DNA of 64,000 nt from Methylomonas methanica MC09 (GTDB taxonomy: Bacteria; Pseudomonadota; Gammaproteobacteria; Methylococcales; Methylomonadaceae). The position numbers and the translations under genes are program-made. The DNA is taken from NCBI RefSeq assembly GCF_000214665.1, contig NC_015572.1:3286001-3350000 (forward strand). The letters run 5' to 3'. The notes beneath the pieces were generated by a model, which had not been told where the DNA came from, searched no databases, and saw only the letters and a list, made by a program, of their open reading frames with translations. The first letter of the stretch is position 1, and the number at the start of each line of letters is the position of its first letter. Positions 9,154-20,900 of this stretch are shown here, piece after piece.

Positions 9154-9783
9154 CTAATTTTCAAATACATCCACGCCTTTGGGCGGCTTAAAATTAAACA
9201 AGCTATCTTGCAAGACCGGATTCAGTTTGATGTTGGAAAAATAAATCCGTGTCAATTGACCAAAGTTATCGCTTAATTCCATACCGCCCAACTCACCGTG
9301 ATTCAAGCCGATCAAAATATACTTAAAACCGCTTTCTTCATTTTTCGGCGAGAGCCTGACCCAGTTTAGATCATCGTCATTACCTTGTTCTTCCAGCACG
9401 AATTTTTGGTCGATATCCACTTGGCCGGTCAATAGCAAGGCCGGGGTGGAACCCAGGGAATCATCGAGCTGCTTGATAGTCACCTGCTCGAGATCCGCAT
9501 CGTAAAACCAGACTTTACCGCCATTAGACACAATTTCCTGGGCGAACGGTTTTTCGTAATTCCAACGAAATTTACCCGGCCGGCTCAGATAAAACTCACC
9601 AAAACTGGCTTGGGCGGCCTGACCGGCTTTGTTAAAACTGACTTGCTTAAAATCAGCGGACAGCGAAGCATTGGATTTTAAAAAGGTTTTAAGCTGTTTG
9701 ATCGGCGCCTCTTCCGCCCAAGCATTGCTGAGTAAACCCGCAGTCAAAATCAGGGAACTTACAATTTTTTTTATCATATTCAA
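9154..9783 (-). CDS. lolA: Outer-membrane lipoprotein carrier LolA
   Basis: 209 residues with a Sec signal peptide (MNMIKKIVSSLILTAGLLSNAWA, cleavage before EEAP). The mature part has the LolA core: ADFKQVSF, FYLSRPGKFRWNYEKP, VWFYDADLEQVTIKQLD. LolA ferries lipoproteins across the periplasm from LolCDE to LolB. The start overlaps the stop of the upstream mrcB gene by four bases, so it is probably translated from the same mRNA. ftsK, a common lolA neighbour, is not here. Confidence 0.93.
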   Translation of the reverse strand: MNMIKKIVSSLILTAGLLSNAWAEEAPIKQLKTFLKSNASLSADFKQVSFNKAGQAAQASFGEFYLSRPGKFRWNYEKPFAQEIVSNGGKVWFYDADLEQVTIKQLDDSLGSTPALLLTGQVDIDQKFVLEEQGNDDDLNWVRLSPKNEESGFKYILIGLNHGELGGMELSDNFGQLTRIYFSNIKLNPVLQDSLFNFKPPKGVDVFEN

Positions 9784-12119
9784 AAAGGATTCAAGTATTT
9801 AAGCCAGGATTCGGCGGCATCCAATGCCGAACCGCAATCAGAGTACTCGGTCGGGCCCGAGCCATCCACGAACGGATACAATTTAGCGCCTGGGCAATTT
9901 TCATCGGCCAACCAGCCTGTTTGGGTATCTATCCACTTCATCTGGACATTATCGGGAGCCACCAGGTTCACTGATTGCTGCGCGACCTGCCGCATCAACT
10001 CGGACCAGATTTGCAACGCACCGGTAGCGCCGGTCAGTCCCGTCGGTTTGTTGTCGTCGCGTCCAACCCAGACTACCGAGAGATAGTCGCCACTGAATCC
10101 GGCAAACCAGCTATCGCGCAATTCGTTGGTAGTACCGGTTTTACCGACCAGATTCATGGTTTCTGGAACATATTTATACGCCGAACGCCCGGTACCCGCG
10201 CGCATGACTTCCTGCAAAATGGTGTTGGTGATATAAGTGGCGGCCGGATCGATCACCTGCCGCACGGTAAATGGATAACTATGCAGGGCCTTGCCATCGG
10301 CGGCATTAACCGCGCGGATCGAACGCAGCGGCGTGGCATAACCGTCACCCGCCAGGGTTTGGTATATTTGCGTCACCTCCAGCGGCGACAATGGCGAAGC
10401 ACCCAATAGCATGGACGGGTATAAATCCACCTGCCGGCTTACGCCCATGTTTTTCAAATTGTTGGCGATTCTGTTTAAACCGACATCCATACCGATTCTG
10501 ACCGTGGCCATATTATAAGAATGCGTCAACGCGGAGTGCAAAGGCACCATCCCATGCTCGCGATTATCGTAGTTATCCGGCGACCAGGTTTTGCCGCCTC
10601 CTGCCGGAATTTGCAGACGCGTATCGCTAACCGGCGTGGTGATAGTGTAGCGATCGGGATATTCCAGCGCTGTCAAATAGACCACGGGTTTAATCAAGGA
10701 GCCAATGGGCCTCACCGCATCCAGTGCGCGATTAAAACCGATATCCCCGGGGTTGCGGGCGCCGGCCAGCGCCACGATTTCGCCACTGTCGCGGCGGGTA
10801 ACGATGGCGGCCGTTTCCAAATCGTTGCTCCTGGGGCTTTTTTCCAACTGTTTAAGCTTCCCGGCTATCGATTTTTCCAAGGCGTTCTGCACCCGCGTAT
10901 CCAAGGTGGTGACGATACGCAAACCTTCCGAAGTCAAATCCTCTTCTTTGTATTCCTGCTTCAGCTGCCGTCTGACCAAATCGATAAAATCGGGATAGCG
11001 GTTGGCCGAACGATGGGTGACCTCCGCCACACCCAATGGTTGTTTTTTGGCCTCTTCCGCCTGTTTGGCGTCGATATACCCTTCCGCCAACATCGAATCC
11101 AATACCAAGTTTCGGCGATCCAGGGTATGTTGCGGCTTCCGGCGCGGGTCATATTCCGATGGACCGCGTACCAAAGCCACCAAAGTCGCCACTTGCGGCA
11201 AATTCAGGGTTTTCAGGGACTGGCCAAAATAAAATTCGCTGGCCAAACCGAAACCGTGCACCGCACTGGCCCCATCCTGTCCTAGAAAAATTTCATTCAG
11301 GTAGGCTTCCAGAATTTCGTCCTTGCTGTAGCGATATTCCAAAATCAACGACATCAAGACTTCCTTGAGTTTTCGTCGCAGCGTGCGCTTGGGATGCAGG
11401 AAAAAATTCTTTACCAACTGTTGCGTAATGGTACTACCGCCCTGCACCATGCCGCCGGCTTTGATATTCGACCACATGGCACGGGCAATGCCTTTCGGCG
11501 AAATACCAAAATGGTGATAAAAATCGCGGTCTTCGGTGGACAGCAAGCCTTGCACCAGGGTTTGCGGCGCGTCCTCGAGTTTGATCAGAATCCGATCCTC
11601 TTTGCGGGTAGGATAAAAGCTACCGATTTGAATAGGTTCCATACGCACAATGGCCAAATCGCCGCCCGTATTCGCATCGACCAAACGGGTGAGCGTACCG
11701 CCGGCAAAACCGATGCTGATTTTTCGACTTTCTTGCAACTTATCGCCAAAATTAAAAGCCCGGGTATTGACATTGATCTGGCCGCCTTTCATCACATAAG
11801 AACCCTCACCCGCTAACTGAGGATCCTGACGATAATGTAATTGCAACAGAATATCTTCAAATTGTTGGCTGCTATATGCCAGCCCCACATAAAGCTCCAA
11901 GGGACTGGCATACACGCGCGCCGGGATCGACCAGCGTTTACCTTCAAACTGTTCGCGAACCGTGTAATCGAGATAGCCGACATAAGAAGCCAGCGCAAAG
12001 CCGCCCACCAGCACTAGCGAAAACAACGTTTTCAACAGCCATGATGATTTTGATTTATTTTTTCTGCGCCGGGCGGAAGATGAATTGGATCGTGTTCGGG
12101 GTCTAGGTCGTCGTGCCAT
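9780..12119 (-). CDS. mrcB: Bifunctional penicillin-binding protein 1b
   Basis: 779 residues: basic Arg/Lys-rich cytoplasmic tail (1-25), one membrane anchor (~27-50, LLKTLFSLVLVGGFALASYVGY), UB2H-like region, glycosyltransferase domain (catalytic EDRDFYHHFGIS; GGSTITQQLVKNFF; YLNEIFLG) and transpeptidase domain with SxxK in GSLIKP, SxN in SYNMAT and KTGTT. It polymerises and cross-links peptidoglycan from the inner membrane. Divergent from the PilZ gene; the 297-base gap between them holds no gene and no promoter I can pin down. Confidence 0.95.
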   Translation of the reverse strand: MARRPRPRTRSNSSSARRRKNKSKSSWLLKTLFSLVLVGGFALASYVGYLDYTVREQFEGKRWSIPARVYASPLELYVGLAYSSQQFEDILLQLHYRQDPQLAGEGSYVMKGGQINVNTRAFNFGDKLQESRKISIGFAGGTLTRLVDANTGGDLAIVRMEPIQIGSFYPTRKEDRILIKLEDAPQTLVQGLLSTEDRDFYHHFGISPKGIARAMWSNIKAGGMVQGGSTITQQLVKNFFLHPKRTLRRKLKEVLMSLILEYRYSKDEILEAYLNEIFLGQDGASAVHGFGLASEFYFGQSLKTLNLPQVATLVALVRGPSEYDPRRKPQHTLDRRNLVLDSMLAEGYIDAKQAEEAKKQPLGVAEVTHRSANRYPDFIDLVRRQLKQEYKEEDLTSEGLRIVTTLDTRVQNALEKSIAGKLKQLEKSPRSNDLETAAIVTRRDSGEIVALAGARNPGDIGFNRALDAVRPIGSLIKPVVYLTALEYPDRYTITTPVSDTRLQIPAGGGKTWSPDNYDNREHGMVPLHSALTHSYNMATVRIGMDVGLNRIANNLKNMGVSRQVDLYPSMLLGASPLSPLEVTQIYQTLAGDGYATPLRSIRAVNAADGKALHSYPFTVRQVIDPAATYITNTILQEVMRAGTGRSAYKYVPETMNLVGKTGTTNELRDSWFAGFSGDYLSVVWVGRDDNKPTGLTGATGALQIWSELMRQVAQQSVNLVAPDNVQMKWIDTQTGWLADENCPGAKLYPFVDGSGPTEYSDCGSALDAAESWLKYLNPF

Positions 12120-12416
12120 TGAAATAGGAAGGTGTGTGCTTTAAAAGCCGATAGAAAATAGTTGCCAGTCAGCCAAGGCTCGTTGCTCGTCAATTATCCG
12201 CCGCATGTCATATTTTGCGATTTGGCCTATTCATTTAGGGATAGAACCAACCATGCGGATTCGCCGGGTTTGACAAACAGTGTTTTTTTCATACTATACA
12301 GGCAATCGTTTTACCACGCGTAACCTAATTTTCTCTCCGCTGCTACTCGGCTTGAGAATCATAAACCAAAGTCAACAGGCATTTCGGTTACTCATTATAT
12401 TTTAATCTTTATTCAA

Positions 12417-12692
12417 GTGAATGATTTGAACGACTCAGACCAGCGGCGTCATCCGCGGCTTAAACACCGCGCCAAAATCAGGGTAATACCGCCCCAACCT
12501 TCAGATTTGTTTCTAGCACACATGCGCGATTTTTCCGATAGCGGACTTTTTTTATTGTGTTCCGATGAATTGACTCCGGCACTAAACACCATCGTGGAAG
12601 TGCAAACAACGGAGTTTGAGGGCGCGCCGATTCGTGCCACTAAAGTGGTGCGGATTGAGCCCGGCGTCGGTTTTGGGGTTAAATTTATTTAG
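12417..12692 (+). CDS. Stand-alone PilZ-domain protein
   Basis: 91 residues, a single PilZ domain. Both cyclic-di-GMP contacts are visible: the Arg motif QRRHPRLKHR near the N terminus and DFSDSGLFL (D/NxSxxG). It starts at GTG. Single-domain PilZ proteins act as c-di-GMP effectors on motility or surface functions; no partner gene is adjacent. Its stop lies five bases before the stop of the convergent SprA-like gene. Confidence 0.88.
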   Translation: MNDLNDSDQRRHPRLKHRAKIRVIPPQPSDLFLAHMRDFSDSGLFLLCSDELTPALNTIVEVQTTEFEGAPIRATKVVRIEPGVGFGVKFI

Positions 12693-12696
12693 CCGA

Positions 12697-13209
12697 TCAG
12701 GCAACAACGTTCAGCAGCGAACCGTTCGAATTCGAACCCTGCCCGCTTTTAAGCAGCAGCTCTGCGCTGGCTTTGTTTGCCATAGCCGCCGCCTTGCTGG
12801 CCACACTTAAATCCTGGCCGGACGGTTGCGCCGGCGCCAATGCCGCCCGGCGGATGGTTTCCGCCTTCAATAACGTGGCCTGCGGATCGTTAGCCACTGG
12901 GGACACGTCGATACCGACTTCTCCTCCCGTAGCATAGCGCTGACCGTCAGGGCCGGTGACATATTGAAAACTGGCGCCACTGGTGGCTAGGCCACCGGCA
13001 GCGGCCAAATGGGCCTGCTCATGCGCGCGAACCTCGCTGTCCCGGGCTTTCAAGGCCTGGACTTCGCGCTGCTGTTGTTCGTCAAGGCCGTTGTTTGACG
13101 TATTACCGGGCGCAGTTGTACCGCGCTGATTATCGGAGACAGCATTATTCTGGCTCTGAAAGCGCTGACTATACGCAGTATTAGCAAGAAAAGAAGGGGT
13201 TATCTGCAT
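12697..13209 (-). CDS. SprA-related putative metalloprotease (CJM1_0395-type)
   Basis: 170 residues from the Met of MQITPSFLANTAYSQ. The frame is open to a farther start (13326), but that extension overlaps the uvrB start and is not protein-like. A Gln/Asn/Ser-rich N-terminal half is followed by ALKARDSEVRAHEQAHLAAAGG, containing HExxH (HEQAH), then FQYVTGPDGQRYATGGEVGIDVSP, which is the SprA-related core. Zinc protease activity is predicted from HExxH only; substrate unknown. Divergent from uvrB with ~97 bases between starts. Confidence 0.75.
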   Translation of the reverse strand: MQITPSFLANTAYSQRFQSQNNAVSDNQRGTTAPGNTSNNGLDEQQQREVQALKARDSEVRAHEQAHLAAAGGLATSGASFQYVTGPDGQRYATGGEVGIDVSPVANDPQATLLKAETIRRAALAPAQPSGQDLSVASKAAAMANKASAELLLKSGQGSNSNGSLLNVVA

Positions 13210-13306
13210 ATTGAATCCGGATTTGTACTGCAAAAACCTAGTTGGAACTATAACGCCAATTGATAGCTTTGTACAATAGCCTATCCCAACTCCGCAGGTA
13301 AAACCG

Positions 13307-15400
13307 ATGTCAGGCAAAAGGCGCATGGAAATCAGTCAATCAGCGATTACAGGCATAATAGCCGAACCGCCCGCAACCTCCGTATCCAAACCCGTGCAAA
13401 AACCTTTCAAGATACAAAGCCGCTATCAACCGGCCGGCGATCAACCCACCGCCATCGGGGAATTGGTTGACGGTATCAATCAGGGCGAACTGCATCAAAC
13501 CCTGCTCGGCGTCACCGGTTCCGGCAAAACCTTCACTATCGCCAACGTCATCCAGCAAACCCAGCGGCCTGCCATGATTTTGGCCCCCAACAAGACCCTG
13601 GCCGCGCAGTTGTACGGCGAGATGAAGGAGTTTTTCCCGGAAAACAGTGTCGAATACTTCGTCTCTTATTACGATTATTACCAGCCGGAAGCCTATATCC
13701 CGGCCTCCGACACCTTCATCGACAAGGACGCATCGCTCAACGAGCATATCGAGCAAATGCGTTTGTCCGCCACCAAAGCCCTGTTGGAGCGGCGCGACAC
13801 CATCGTGGTGGCGACCGTGTCGGCGATATACGGCTTGGGCGAACCGGAATCCTATTTCCAGATGGTGCTGCACTTGGTGCGCGGCGACATGATCAAACAG
13901 CGCGACATTCTGCGCAGGCTGGCCGAGATGCAATACACCCGCAACGACACCGAACTGCGCCGCGCCACCTACCGGGTGCGCGGCGAGGTCATCGACGTGT
14001 TTCCGGCCGAATCGGAAGAGCAGGCGCTACGCATCGAATTATTCGACGATGAAATCGAACGCCTGTCGATGTTCGACCCGTTAACCGGCGAAGTGCTGCA
14101 CCGTATGGCGCGTTTTACGCTATATCCGAAAAGCCATTACGTCACCCCGCGCGACCAGTTGCTGACAGCGGTGGAAAAAATCAAAATCGAGCTGGCCGAA
14201 CGCCTGGAGCAACTGCGCGACAATCACAAGCTGGTGGAAGCGCAGCGCCTGGAACAACGCACGCTGTTCGACATCGAGATGATCATGGAAGTCGGTTATT
14301 GCTCCGGCATCGAAAATTATTCCCGCCATTTATCCAACCGCACCGACGGCGAATCGCCGCCCACCATGTTCGATTATCTGCCCAAGGACGCGCTGGTGGT
14401 TATCGACGAAAGCCACGTCACGGTGCCGCAAATCGGCGCCATGTACAAAGGCGACCGTTCGCGCAAGGAAACCCTGGTCGAATACGGTTTCCGCCTGCCC
14501 TCCGCCCTGGATAACCGGCCGTTGAAATTCGACGAATTCGAAGCCATCTGCGGCCAGCGCATCTACGTGTCCGCCACCCCCGGCCCCTACGAGAAAGAAC
14601 ATTCCGGCGCGGTGGTGGAACAAGTGGTGAGACCGACCGGACTGGTCGACCCCATAGTCGAGGTTCGCCCCGCCACCACGCAAGTCGACGACCTGCTGTC
14701 GGAACTGAACAAACGCATCGCCGTCAAGGAACGGGTGTTGGTCACCACGCTGACCAAGCGCATGTCGGAAGATTTAACCGATTACCTGATGGAACACGAT
14801 ATTAAAGTGCGCTATCTGCATTCGGACATTCAAACCGTGGAACGGGTGGAAATCATCCGCGACTTACGTCTGGGCGTATTCGATGTGCTGGTCGGCATCA
14901 ACCTGTTAAGGGAAGGACTGGATATCCCGGAAGTTTCCTTGGTCGCTATTTTGGATGCCGACAAGGAGGGCTTTCTACGCTCGGTGGTGTCGCTGGTGCA
15001 AACCATAGGCCGCGCCGCCCGCAACGCCAACGGCAAGGCCATCCTTTACGGCGACAAAATCACCCGTTCCATGCAGCAGGCCATAGACGAAACCGAACGC
15101 CGCCGAGCCAAACAAATCGCCTTCAACAAGGAACACCATATTCAACCCAAGACGATTTTCAAATCGGTTACCGACATCCTGGAAATTTCCATCCCCGGCT
15201 CCGGCGGTTCGATTGCCGGCGCGCGCGCCAAAGTCGCGGAACCCGCCAGCGAATACAAAGCCATGACCCCCAAACAAGCCGCCAAAACTCTGAAACAATT
15301 GGAAGAAAAAATGTACCGGCATGCGAAAAACCTGGAGTTCGAAGAAGCGGCGCATGTAAGGGATCAGATCAAATTGTTGCAGGCCGAGATGGTGGTGTGA
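13307..15400 (+). CDS. uvrB: Excinuclease ABC subunit B
   Basis: 697 residues: helicase-like domain with Walker [11 protein letters not shown], β-hairpin segment [16 protein letters not shown] box (VVIDESHVT), motif [11 protein letters not shown], and the C-terminal UVR motif ([19 protein letters not shown]) that contacts UvrC. UvrB verifies DNA damage with UvrA in nucleotide excision repair. The N terminus has ~30 extra residues before the conserved [17 protein letters not shown]; the Met of MEISQS (near 13325) is an alternative start. The 172 bases after the stop hold no gene. Confidence 0.96.
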   Translation: MSGKRRMEISQSAITGIIAEPPATSVSKPVQKPFKIQSRYQPAGDQPTAIGELVDGINQGELHQTLLGVTGSGKTFTIANVIQQTQRPAMILAPNKTLAAQLYGEMKEFFPENSVEYFVSYYDYYQPEAYIPASDTFIDKDASLNEHIEQMRLSATKALLERRDTIVVATVSAIYGLGEPESYFQMVLHLVRGDMIKQRDILRRLAEMQYTRNDTELRRATYRVRGEVIDVFPAESEEQALRIELFDDEIERLSMFDPLTGEVLHRMARFTLYPKSHYVTPRDQLLTAVEKIKIELAERLEQLRDNHKLVEAQRLEQRTLFDIEMIMEVGYCSGIENYSRHLSNRTDGESPPTMFDYLPKDALVVIDESHVTVPQIGAMYKGDRSRKETLVEYGFRLPSALDNRPLKFDEFEAICGQRIYVSATPGPYEKEHSGAVVEQVVRPTGLVDPIVEVRPATTQVDDLLSELNKRIAVKERVLVTTLTKRMSEDLTDYLMEHDIKVRYLHSDIQTVERVEIIRDLRLGVFDVLVGINLLREGLDIPEVSLVAILDADKEGFLRSVVSLVQTIGRAARNANGKAILYGDKITRSMQQAIDETERRRAKQIAFNKEHHIQPKTIFKSVTDILEISIPGSGGSIAGARAKVAEPASEYKAMTPKQAAKTLKQLEEKMYRHAKNLEFEEAAHVRDQIKLLQAEMVV

Positions 15401-15572
15401 CCGGCCGGGGTTACAACACGGCCGCCCCCAATTCAAAGTATGGCGCTTTGTTGCTCGGTGATATGATCGGGCACCCTTGGACTCAGCCTCACCGTATCCG
15501 GGTAAGCAGCGCTTTATCGAGTCCGGTTACCCATCGCAATCGGCTATTGAAGTGCCTGCACGGAAATTTGAT

Positions 15573-17657
15573 TTAAAACTGGTAGCCTCTAACCCATGCC
15601 TGCACTTTCTCGGCCGGCATGGGCCTGGCAATCCCGTAGCCTTGTCCTCTAAAACACCCCAAATCCAACAATGCCGCTTTATGCTGCTCGGTTTCCACGC
15701 CTTCGGCAATCACTTCCAGTTTAAAGGCCTTGGCAAGACTGACCACACCTTCCACTATGGCGCAATCGTTAGCGTCTTTGATCATATTCCGCACAAAACT
15801 TTGGTCTATCTTGATGGTGTGGATAGGCAAATGGCGCAGGTGTGACAACGAAGAGTATCCGGTGCCGAAATCATCCAGCGCGATACCGATACCCAATTGA
15901 TCGCGACAATGCTGAATAGCTTGGCAGACGGTAGGCTGGTCGTCCAATACGCCGCTTTCCAATACTTCGATCTGAAACTGACCCGGATCGACTGAAGCAT
16001 GCCGCTTTAAAGAATCGCGTAAATTCGAAAAAAAGCGGGCGGCCTTAAGTTGATTAGGTGCAATGTTAATGCTAACTTGCAACTTCAGCCCCGCTTGATT
16101 CCAGAGACTGATTTGTTTCAGCGCGTTCTCAATCACCCATGCATCCAACACCACCTCGAGTTCGGAACCGGCCAGATAATGTAAAAAAGCAGCCGGCAAC
16201 AACACCCCGTTCGTGGGATGATTCCAGCGGATCAGAGCTTCCATACCGAACACTTGGCTACTTTGCATATCCACTTTCGGCTGATAATACAAACAAAACT
16301 CATCGCGTTCCAAGGCCTGTTTAATCGCCGCAAGCTGGCGTTGCAACACTTTATGGGCTTTTTCCTGAGCGGTATCGAACAAATGGTAACGATTGCGCCC
16401 AAGGAGTTTGGCCTGATACATCGCCTGGTCAGCGTGTCGCAACAAAGTATCGGGATCGGCATCGTCGTCGGGATACAACGTAACGCCGCAACTGGCCGCG
16501 ATAGTGATTTGTTGTCCATTAAACCGGTAAGGCTGGGCGATGCCCTCGAGTAAGCGGGTCACTAATTCTTCGCATTGCTTAAACGATTGAAGATCGGCCA
16601 GCAATAGCGCAAACTCGTCGCCGCCTTGTCTCGAGACGTTATCCTGCGGCCTCATTACCGAGCGTATACGTGCGGAAACCTCAACCAGCAGCCTGTCGCC
16701 CATATCTCTGCCGAACTGGTCGTTAACTTGTTTAAAGCCGTCCAGATCCAGATAACAAACCGCCAATATATTCTTATGTTTTTTGCAATTAACAATAGCC
16801 AGATTAAAGCGTTCCGAAAAAAGCGTACGGTTGGGCAGGTGGGTTAAAATATCGTAATTCGCCATCAACTTTAAGGCGTGCTGCTTGAGTAACAGATTAT
16901 TGATGCGCACAAACAGCTCTTCTTCAATAACCGGCTTGATGATGTAATCGGTTATACCCAAATGGAATAACTGTAGTCTGCGGGTTCTATCGTCGAAAGC
17001 GGTAATGGCCAATACGGGAATATCGCCTTTACTACCCAACTGGCGGCGAATCAAGTTCACAAAGTTCAAGCCGCTCATCATGCCGTCCAAGACTATATCG
17101 GTTAACACCAAGTCATAGTCTTCCACCAGAAATTGCGACCAAGCCTCGTCCGCCGAGGCGAAGGCATCCACTTGCAGGTTTCGCGCCCGCAGCATGGTTT
17201 GCACAGTCTCGCGTTGGGAACGGCTATCCTCCACATACAGAATTTTCCCGGACGATTTTTGGCCTTGAAACGGAAATCGCTTGATATAGGCCAATAGCTG
17301 GCTGATATCCCGCTTTTGAAAAATATCGGTTACGCCAGCCGGCAAGGCGTTTTTTAACAAGCCCTGCGACTCCACCGACGTTAACAGTACAAAGGGTTTG
17401 CAGGCATTTTTGGTGATTTCGCGAACCGATTTGCACAGCTCCACGCCCTGCATATCCTTTAAATAATAACTGGAACAAACAAAATCCATGTATTGATGGC
17501 CAATCAAGTCCATCGCTTCCTGCCCGTTGTTACAAATGAAAAGCTGGTATTCGGTTTCCGAAAACGCCGAACTAAACATGCCTTGATAGGCTTTACTGTC
17601 TTCCACCAGTAAAATTTTACGTTGTACAGGCGCTATAAAATCAGATGTAAACAACAT
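15573..17657 (-). CDS. Response regulator with two receivers, GGDEF and EAL domains
   Basis: 694 residues, cytoplasmic. REC1 (~14-125) lacks the phosphoacceptor: the expected Asp position reads FVCSSYYLKD (Ser), so it is a pseudo-receiver. REC2 (~140-255) keeps Asp in LVLTDIVLDG and Lys in YIIKPV. GGDEF (~275-430) has an intact GGDEF with I-site RPQD five residues upstream. EAL (~445-690) keeps MEALIRW, LDDFGTGYSS and the downstream catalytic acids. It can in principle both make and break cyclic-di-GMP under control of REC2 phosphorylation. No kinase is adjacent. Confidence 0.9.
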   Translation of the reverse strand: MLFTSDFIAPVQRKILLVEDSKAYQGMFSSAFSETEYQLFICNNGQEAMDLIGHQYMDFVCSSYYLKDMQGVELCKSVREITKNACKPFVLLTSVESQGLLKNALPAGVTDIFQKRDISQLLAYIKRFPFQGQKSSGKILYVEDSRSQRETVQTMLRARNLQVDAFASADEAWSQFLVEDYDLVLTDIVLDGMMSGLNFVNLIRRQLGSKGDIPVLAITAFDDRTRRLQLFHLGITDYIIKPVIEEELFVRINNLLLKQHALKLMANYDILTHLPNRTLFSERFNLAIVNCKKHKNILAVCYLDLDGFKQVNDQFGRDMGDRLLVEVSARIRSVMRPQDNVSRQGGDEFALLLADLQSFKQCEELVTRLLEGIAQPYRFNGQQITIAASCGVTLYPDDDADPDTLLRHADQAMYQAKLLGRNRYHLFDTAQEKAHKVLQRQLAAIKQALERDEFCLYYQPKVDMQSSQVFGMEALIRWNHPTNGVLLPAAFLHYLAGSELEVVLDAWVIENALKQISLWNQAGLKLQVSINIAPNQLKAARFFSNLRDSLKRHASVDPGQFQIEVLESGVLDDQPTVCQAIQHCRDQLGIGIALDDFGTGYSSLSHLRHLPIHTIKIDQSFVRNMIKDANDCAIVEGVVSLAKAFKLEVIAEGVETEQHKAALLDLGCFRGQGYGIARPMPAEKVQAWVRGYQF

Positions 17658-17915
17658 ACTGTATCCAGTTAAACTTCATTTCTTTTACATGGTAAACAAC
17701 TATCGTATCTATACGACATTACATTTCGATAAAGTGCCAGCCACAACACAAAATGTTTATCGCCTAAGTACTTGATCTCTTTAAATTCGCAGCAAAATCA
17801 GGCAACAGCGAACCTCTAAATCCTTATCAACCCAGCCTTACGCAACAGTTCGCTATCGTGCCGCACGGCCTACAATGCGTTACTATTTAACCCCCCATTT
17901 AAATCAGCTTCCCGC

Positions 17916-20900
17916 ATGAGCATTGCCCGCACTATCGACGCCCTGACCTTCCCACTTTCGGGCACCCGCCTGATCGAGGCCAGCGCCGGCACCGGCAAAA
18001 CTTATACCATCGCCGCGTTGTATGTCCGCTTGATACTCGGCCACGGTTTGCAGGGTGCCGAATTATTGCCGCCGGATATTCTGGTGGTGACCTTTACCGA
18101 TGCGGCCACCAAGGAGTTACGCGAGCGTATCCGTAGCCGTCTAACGCAAGCGGCAGCGTTTTTCCGCGAAAAGCCCGCCGACGGCGACGATTTTTTACAA
18201 CGGCTGCGAGAGGCTTATCCCGCCGAACAGTGGGCGGCTTGCGCTTATCGGCTGGAGTTGGCCGCCAACTGGATGGACGAAGCGGCGGTTTACACCATAC
18301 ATGGCTGGTGCAACCGCATGTTGCAGCAACATGCCTTCGATAGCGGCAGCCTGTTCAAGCAGGAAGTGGACACAGACGATCAGGAATTGCTGAATCAAGT
18401 GGTCCGGGATTATTGGCGGCGGTTTTTTTATCCGCTGTCCGCTACCGCCTGCCAAGCAGTTTATACATTGGCCAGCTCTCCGGAACAGCTGGCAAGCCTT
18501 TTAAAGCCTTTGCTGTTCGAGACCGAGGCCCTGGGCCTAGCGTTCCCGGAAGGCGATATTGCCCAGGTTTTTCAGAACTGGGAAAATTGGGCTATCGAAA
18601 AGGATAGCCTGGAAAACCACGCGCGATCCCTTTGGCGGCAGGATCTGCAAGCCCTGCAAACACTTTTAAAAAAAGCGTCCGAAAAAGGCCTACTAAACGG
18701 CAATCAATACCGTAAAGCCAGCTTCGACGATAGATTACGGCAACTGGCCGCCTGGGCTGACGGCGACGCACTCGATCTCGACAGTCTGGCCAAATTCGGC
18801 CAACAAAAGCTACAAGCCGGCCTGACCAAGGCCCATCAGGACAAAACCCATCTTTTCGCACAGGCGGCGTTTGCGGCTATCGATAATTTGGCTGACTGCG
18901 CCGCTAATGAAATCGACATCGCCAATCTGCTTACCCGCCACGCCGTCGGCTGGCTGCGAGAGCGATACGATGCCGAAAAACAGCGCATTGCCCGCATGAC
19001 CTTCGACGACATGTTGAACAGACTGGATTTGGCATTGCAGGGCGACAACGGCGAGCGGCTGGCAGCCGCCATCGTAAAACAGTACCCGCTGGCCATGATC
19101 GACGAATTTCAGGATACCGACCCGGTGCAATACCGAATCTTCGCGCGCCTGTACCCGGCCGATGCCGAACGGGATCTGGGCTGCTTCATGATCGGCGACC
19201 CCAAGCAGGCGATTTATTCGTTTCGAGGCGGCGACATTTTCACCTATCTGAAAGCGCATCAGGCCACGCAGGGCAAGCACTACACCTTGAGCACCAATTT
19301 CCGTTCCACCGCAGCGTTGGTGACGGCGGTCAACCGGGTGTTTGCGCACGCCGACAGTCAACAAACGCAAGGCGCCTTCTGCTTCAAACACCAGGATTAC
19401 AACCCGCTGCCCTTCATACCGGTGTCGGCAAAAGGCCGCGAGGACGCCTGGGTCGTCGCACAACAAGCCGCCCCCGCCTTGACCTTTTGGCAAATACCGG
19501 CCGATCAAGCTATCGGCATGCCGGCTTACCGCCTGCAAATGGCCGCCGCCACGGCCGGCGAAATCGTCAGACTGTTACACAGCGGCGATACCGGACAAAC
19601 CGGTTTTAAAACGCCGGCCGGCAACATCAGGCCCTTGCAACCGGCCGATATCGCCATTCTGGTGCGTAGCGGCAACGAAGCCCGCATCATGCGCAATGCG
19701 CTGGCCGAACGGCAATTGCGTAGCGTGTATTTGTCCGAACGCGAATCGATATACGCCAGCGCGGAAGCCGACGACATGCTGATCTGGTTAAAAGCCCTGG
19801 CGGAACCCCGCAACGAACGCAAAGTGCGTGCCGCCATCAGTACCGCCACCCTGGGCTGGACCTATCAAACATTGCTACAGCTGACGCTGGACGAACTGGC
19901 CTGGGAACAGCATCTGGAGCGCTTCATCGCTTACCGGCAACGCTGGCTGCAAGACGGCATTTTGCCTACCTTGCGGCAGCTGATGAGCGACTATGCCCTG
20001 CCCGCCCGTTTGCAAACCCTGCCGGACGGCGAACGCCGCTTGACCAACCTGCTGCATCTGGCCGAACTGTTACAGCAGGCCAGCAGCCATCTGGAAGGCG
20101 AACAGGCCTTGATCCGGCATCTGGCCGAAACCATCGCCGCCGACCAAGCCGGAGAGGAAAGCGTGATCCGCCTGGAAAGCGACGCTAACCTGATCAAAAT
20201 CGTCACCATCCATAAATCCAAAGGCCTTGAGTACCCGCTGGTATTTCTGCCATTTATTTGCAGCTTTCGGGAAGTCGGCGGCCGTAATCTTTATTACCGT
20301 TTTCACGATGCCGAATTCAATCTCAGCATAGACTTGCATAAAAGCGACGACAACAAGGCCATCAGCGATAAAGAACGCCTGCAGGAAGACTTGCGCCTGC
20401 TGTATGTGGCGATCACCCGCGCCCGCTATGCTTGCTGGCTGGGGATTGCGCCGATCAAAATCGGCCAAAGCAAAACCAGCCATTTGCACAAAAGCGCGAT
20501 GGGCTACGTACTGGGCTGGCAAGCGGGCATGGCCGCGACGGAGTTGACCAGCCGCCTGCAGGCTTTAAAGGCCGATTGCGCCGCTATTACGATTACCGAA
20601 CTACCCGAGTCCGGCCCGGACAATTACCGACCCTCGGCTACCGAACCGGCAACGGATGCCGCCCGGCTATCCGCCGCCGCTATCGGCGATAACTGGTGGA
20701 TAGCCAGCTACTCGGCCTTACAAACCGACCATGCCGCGGATAGCCATATTTCGGAACCGCTAGCCGAGGCGGAAAACTACCGCGACGACAAACACAGCGA
20801 CGAACGCGACTCGTTGCCATTACCTGCCGCACCGCTGGCTCACGGCATTCATGCCCTGCCGCGCGGCGCCGGCCCGGGCGTTTTGGTGCACGCGTTAATG

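Noticed and set aside
10521..11285. Long plus-strand frame inside mrcB
   Set aside because: Antisense shadow of the PBP1b gene, which has all catalytic motifs on the minus strand.
18810..19538. 242-residue minus-strand frame inside recB
   Set aside because: Antisense shadow; the recB frame carries the conserved helicase motifs here.
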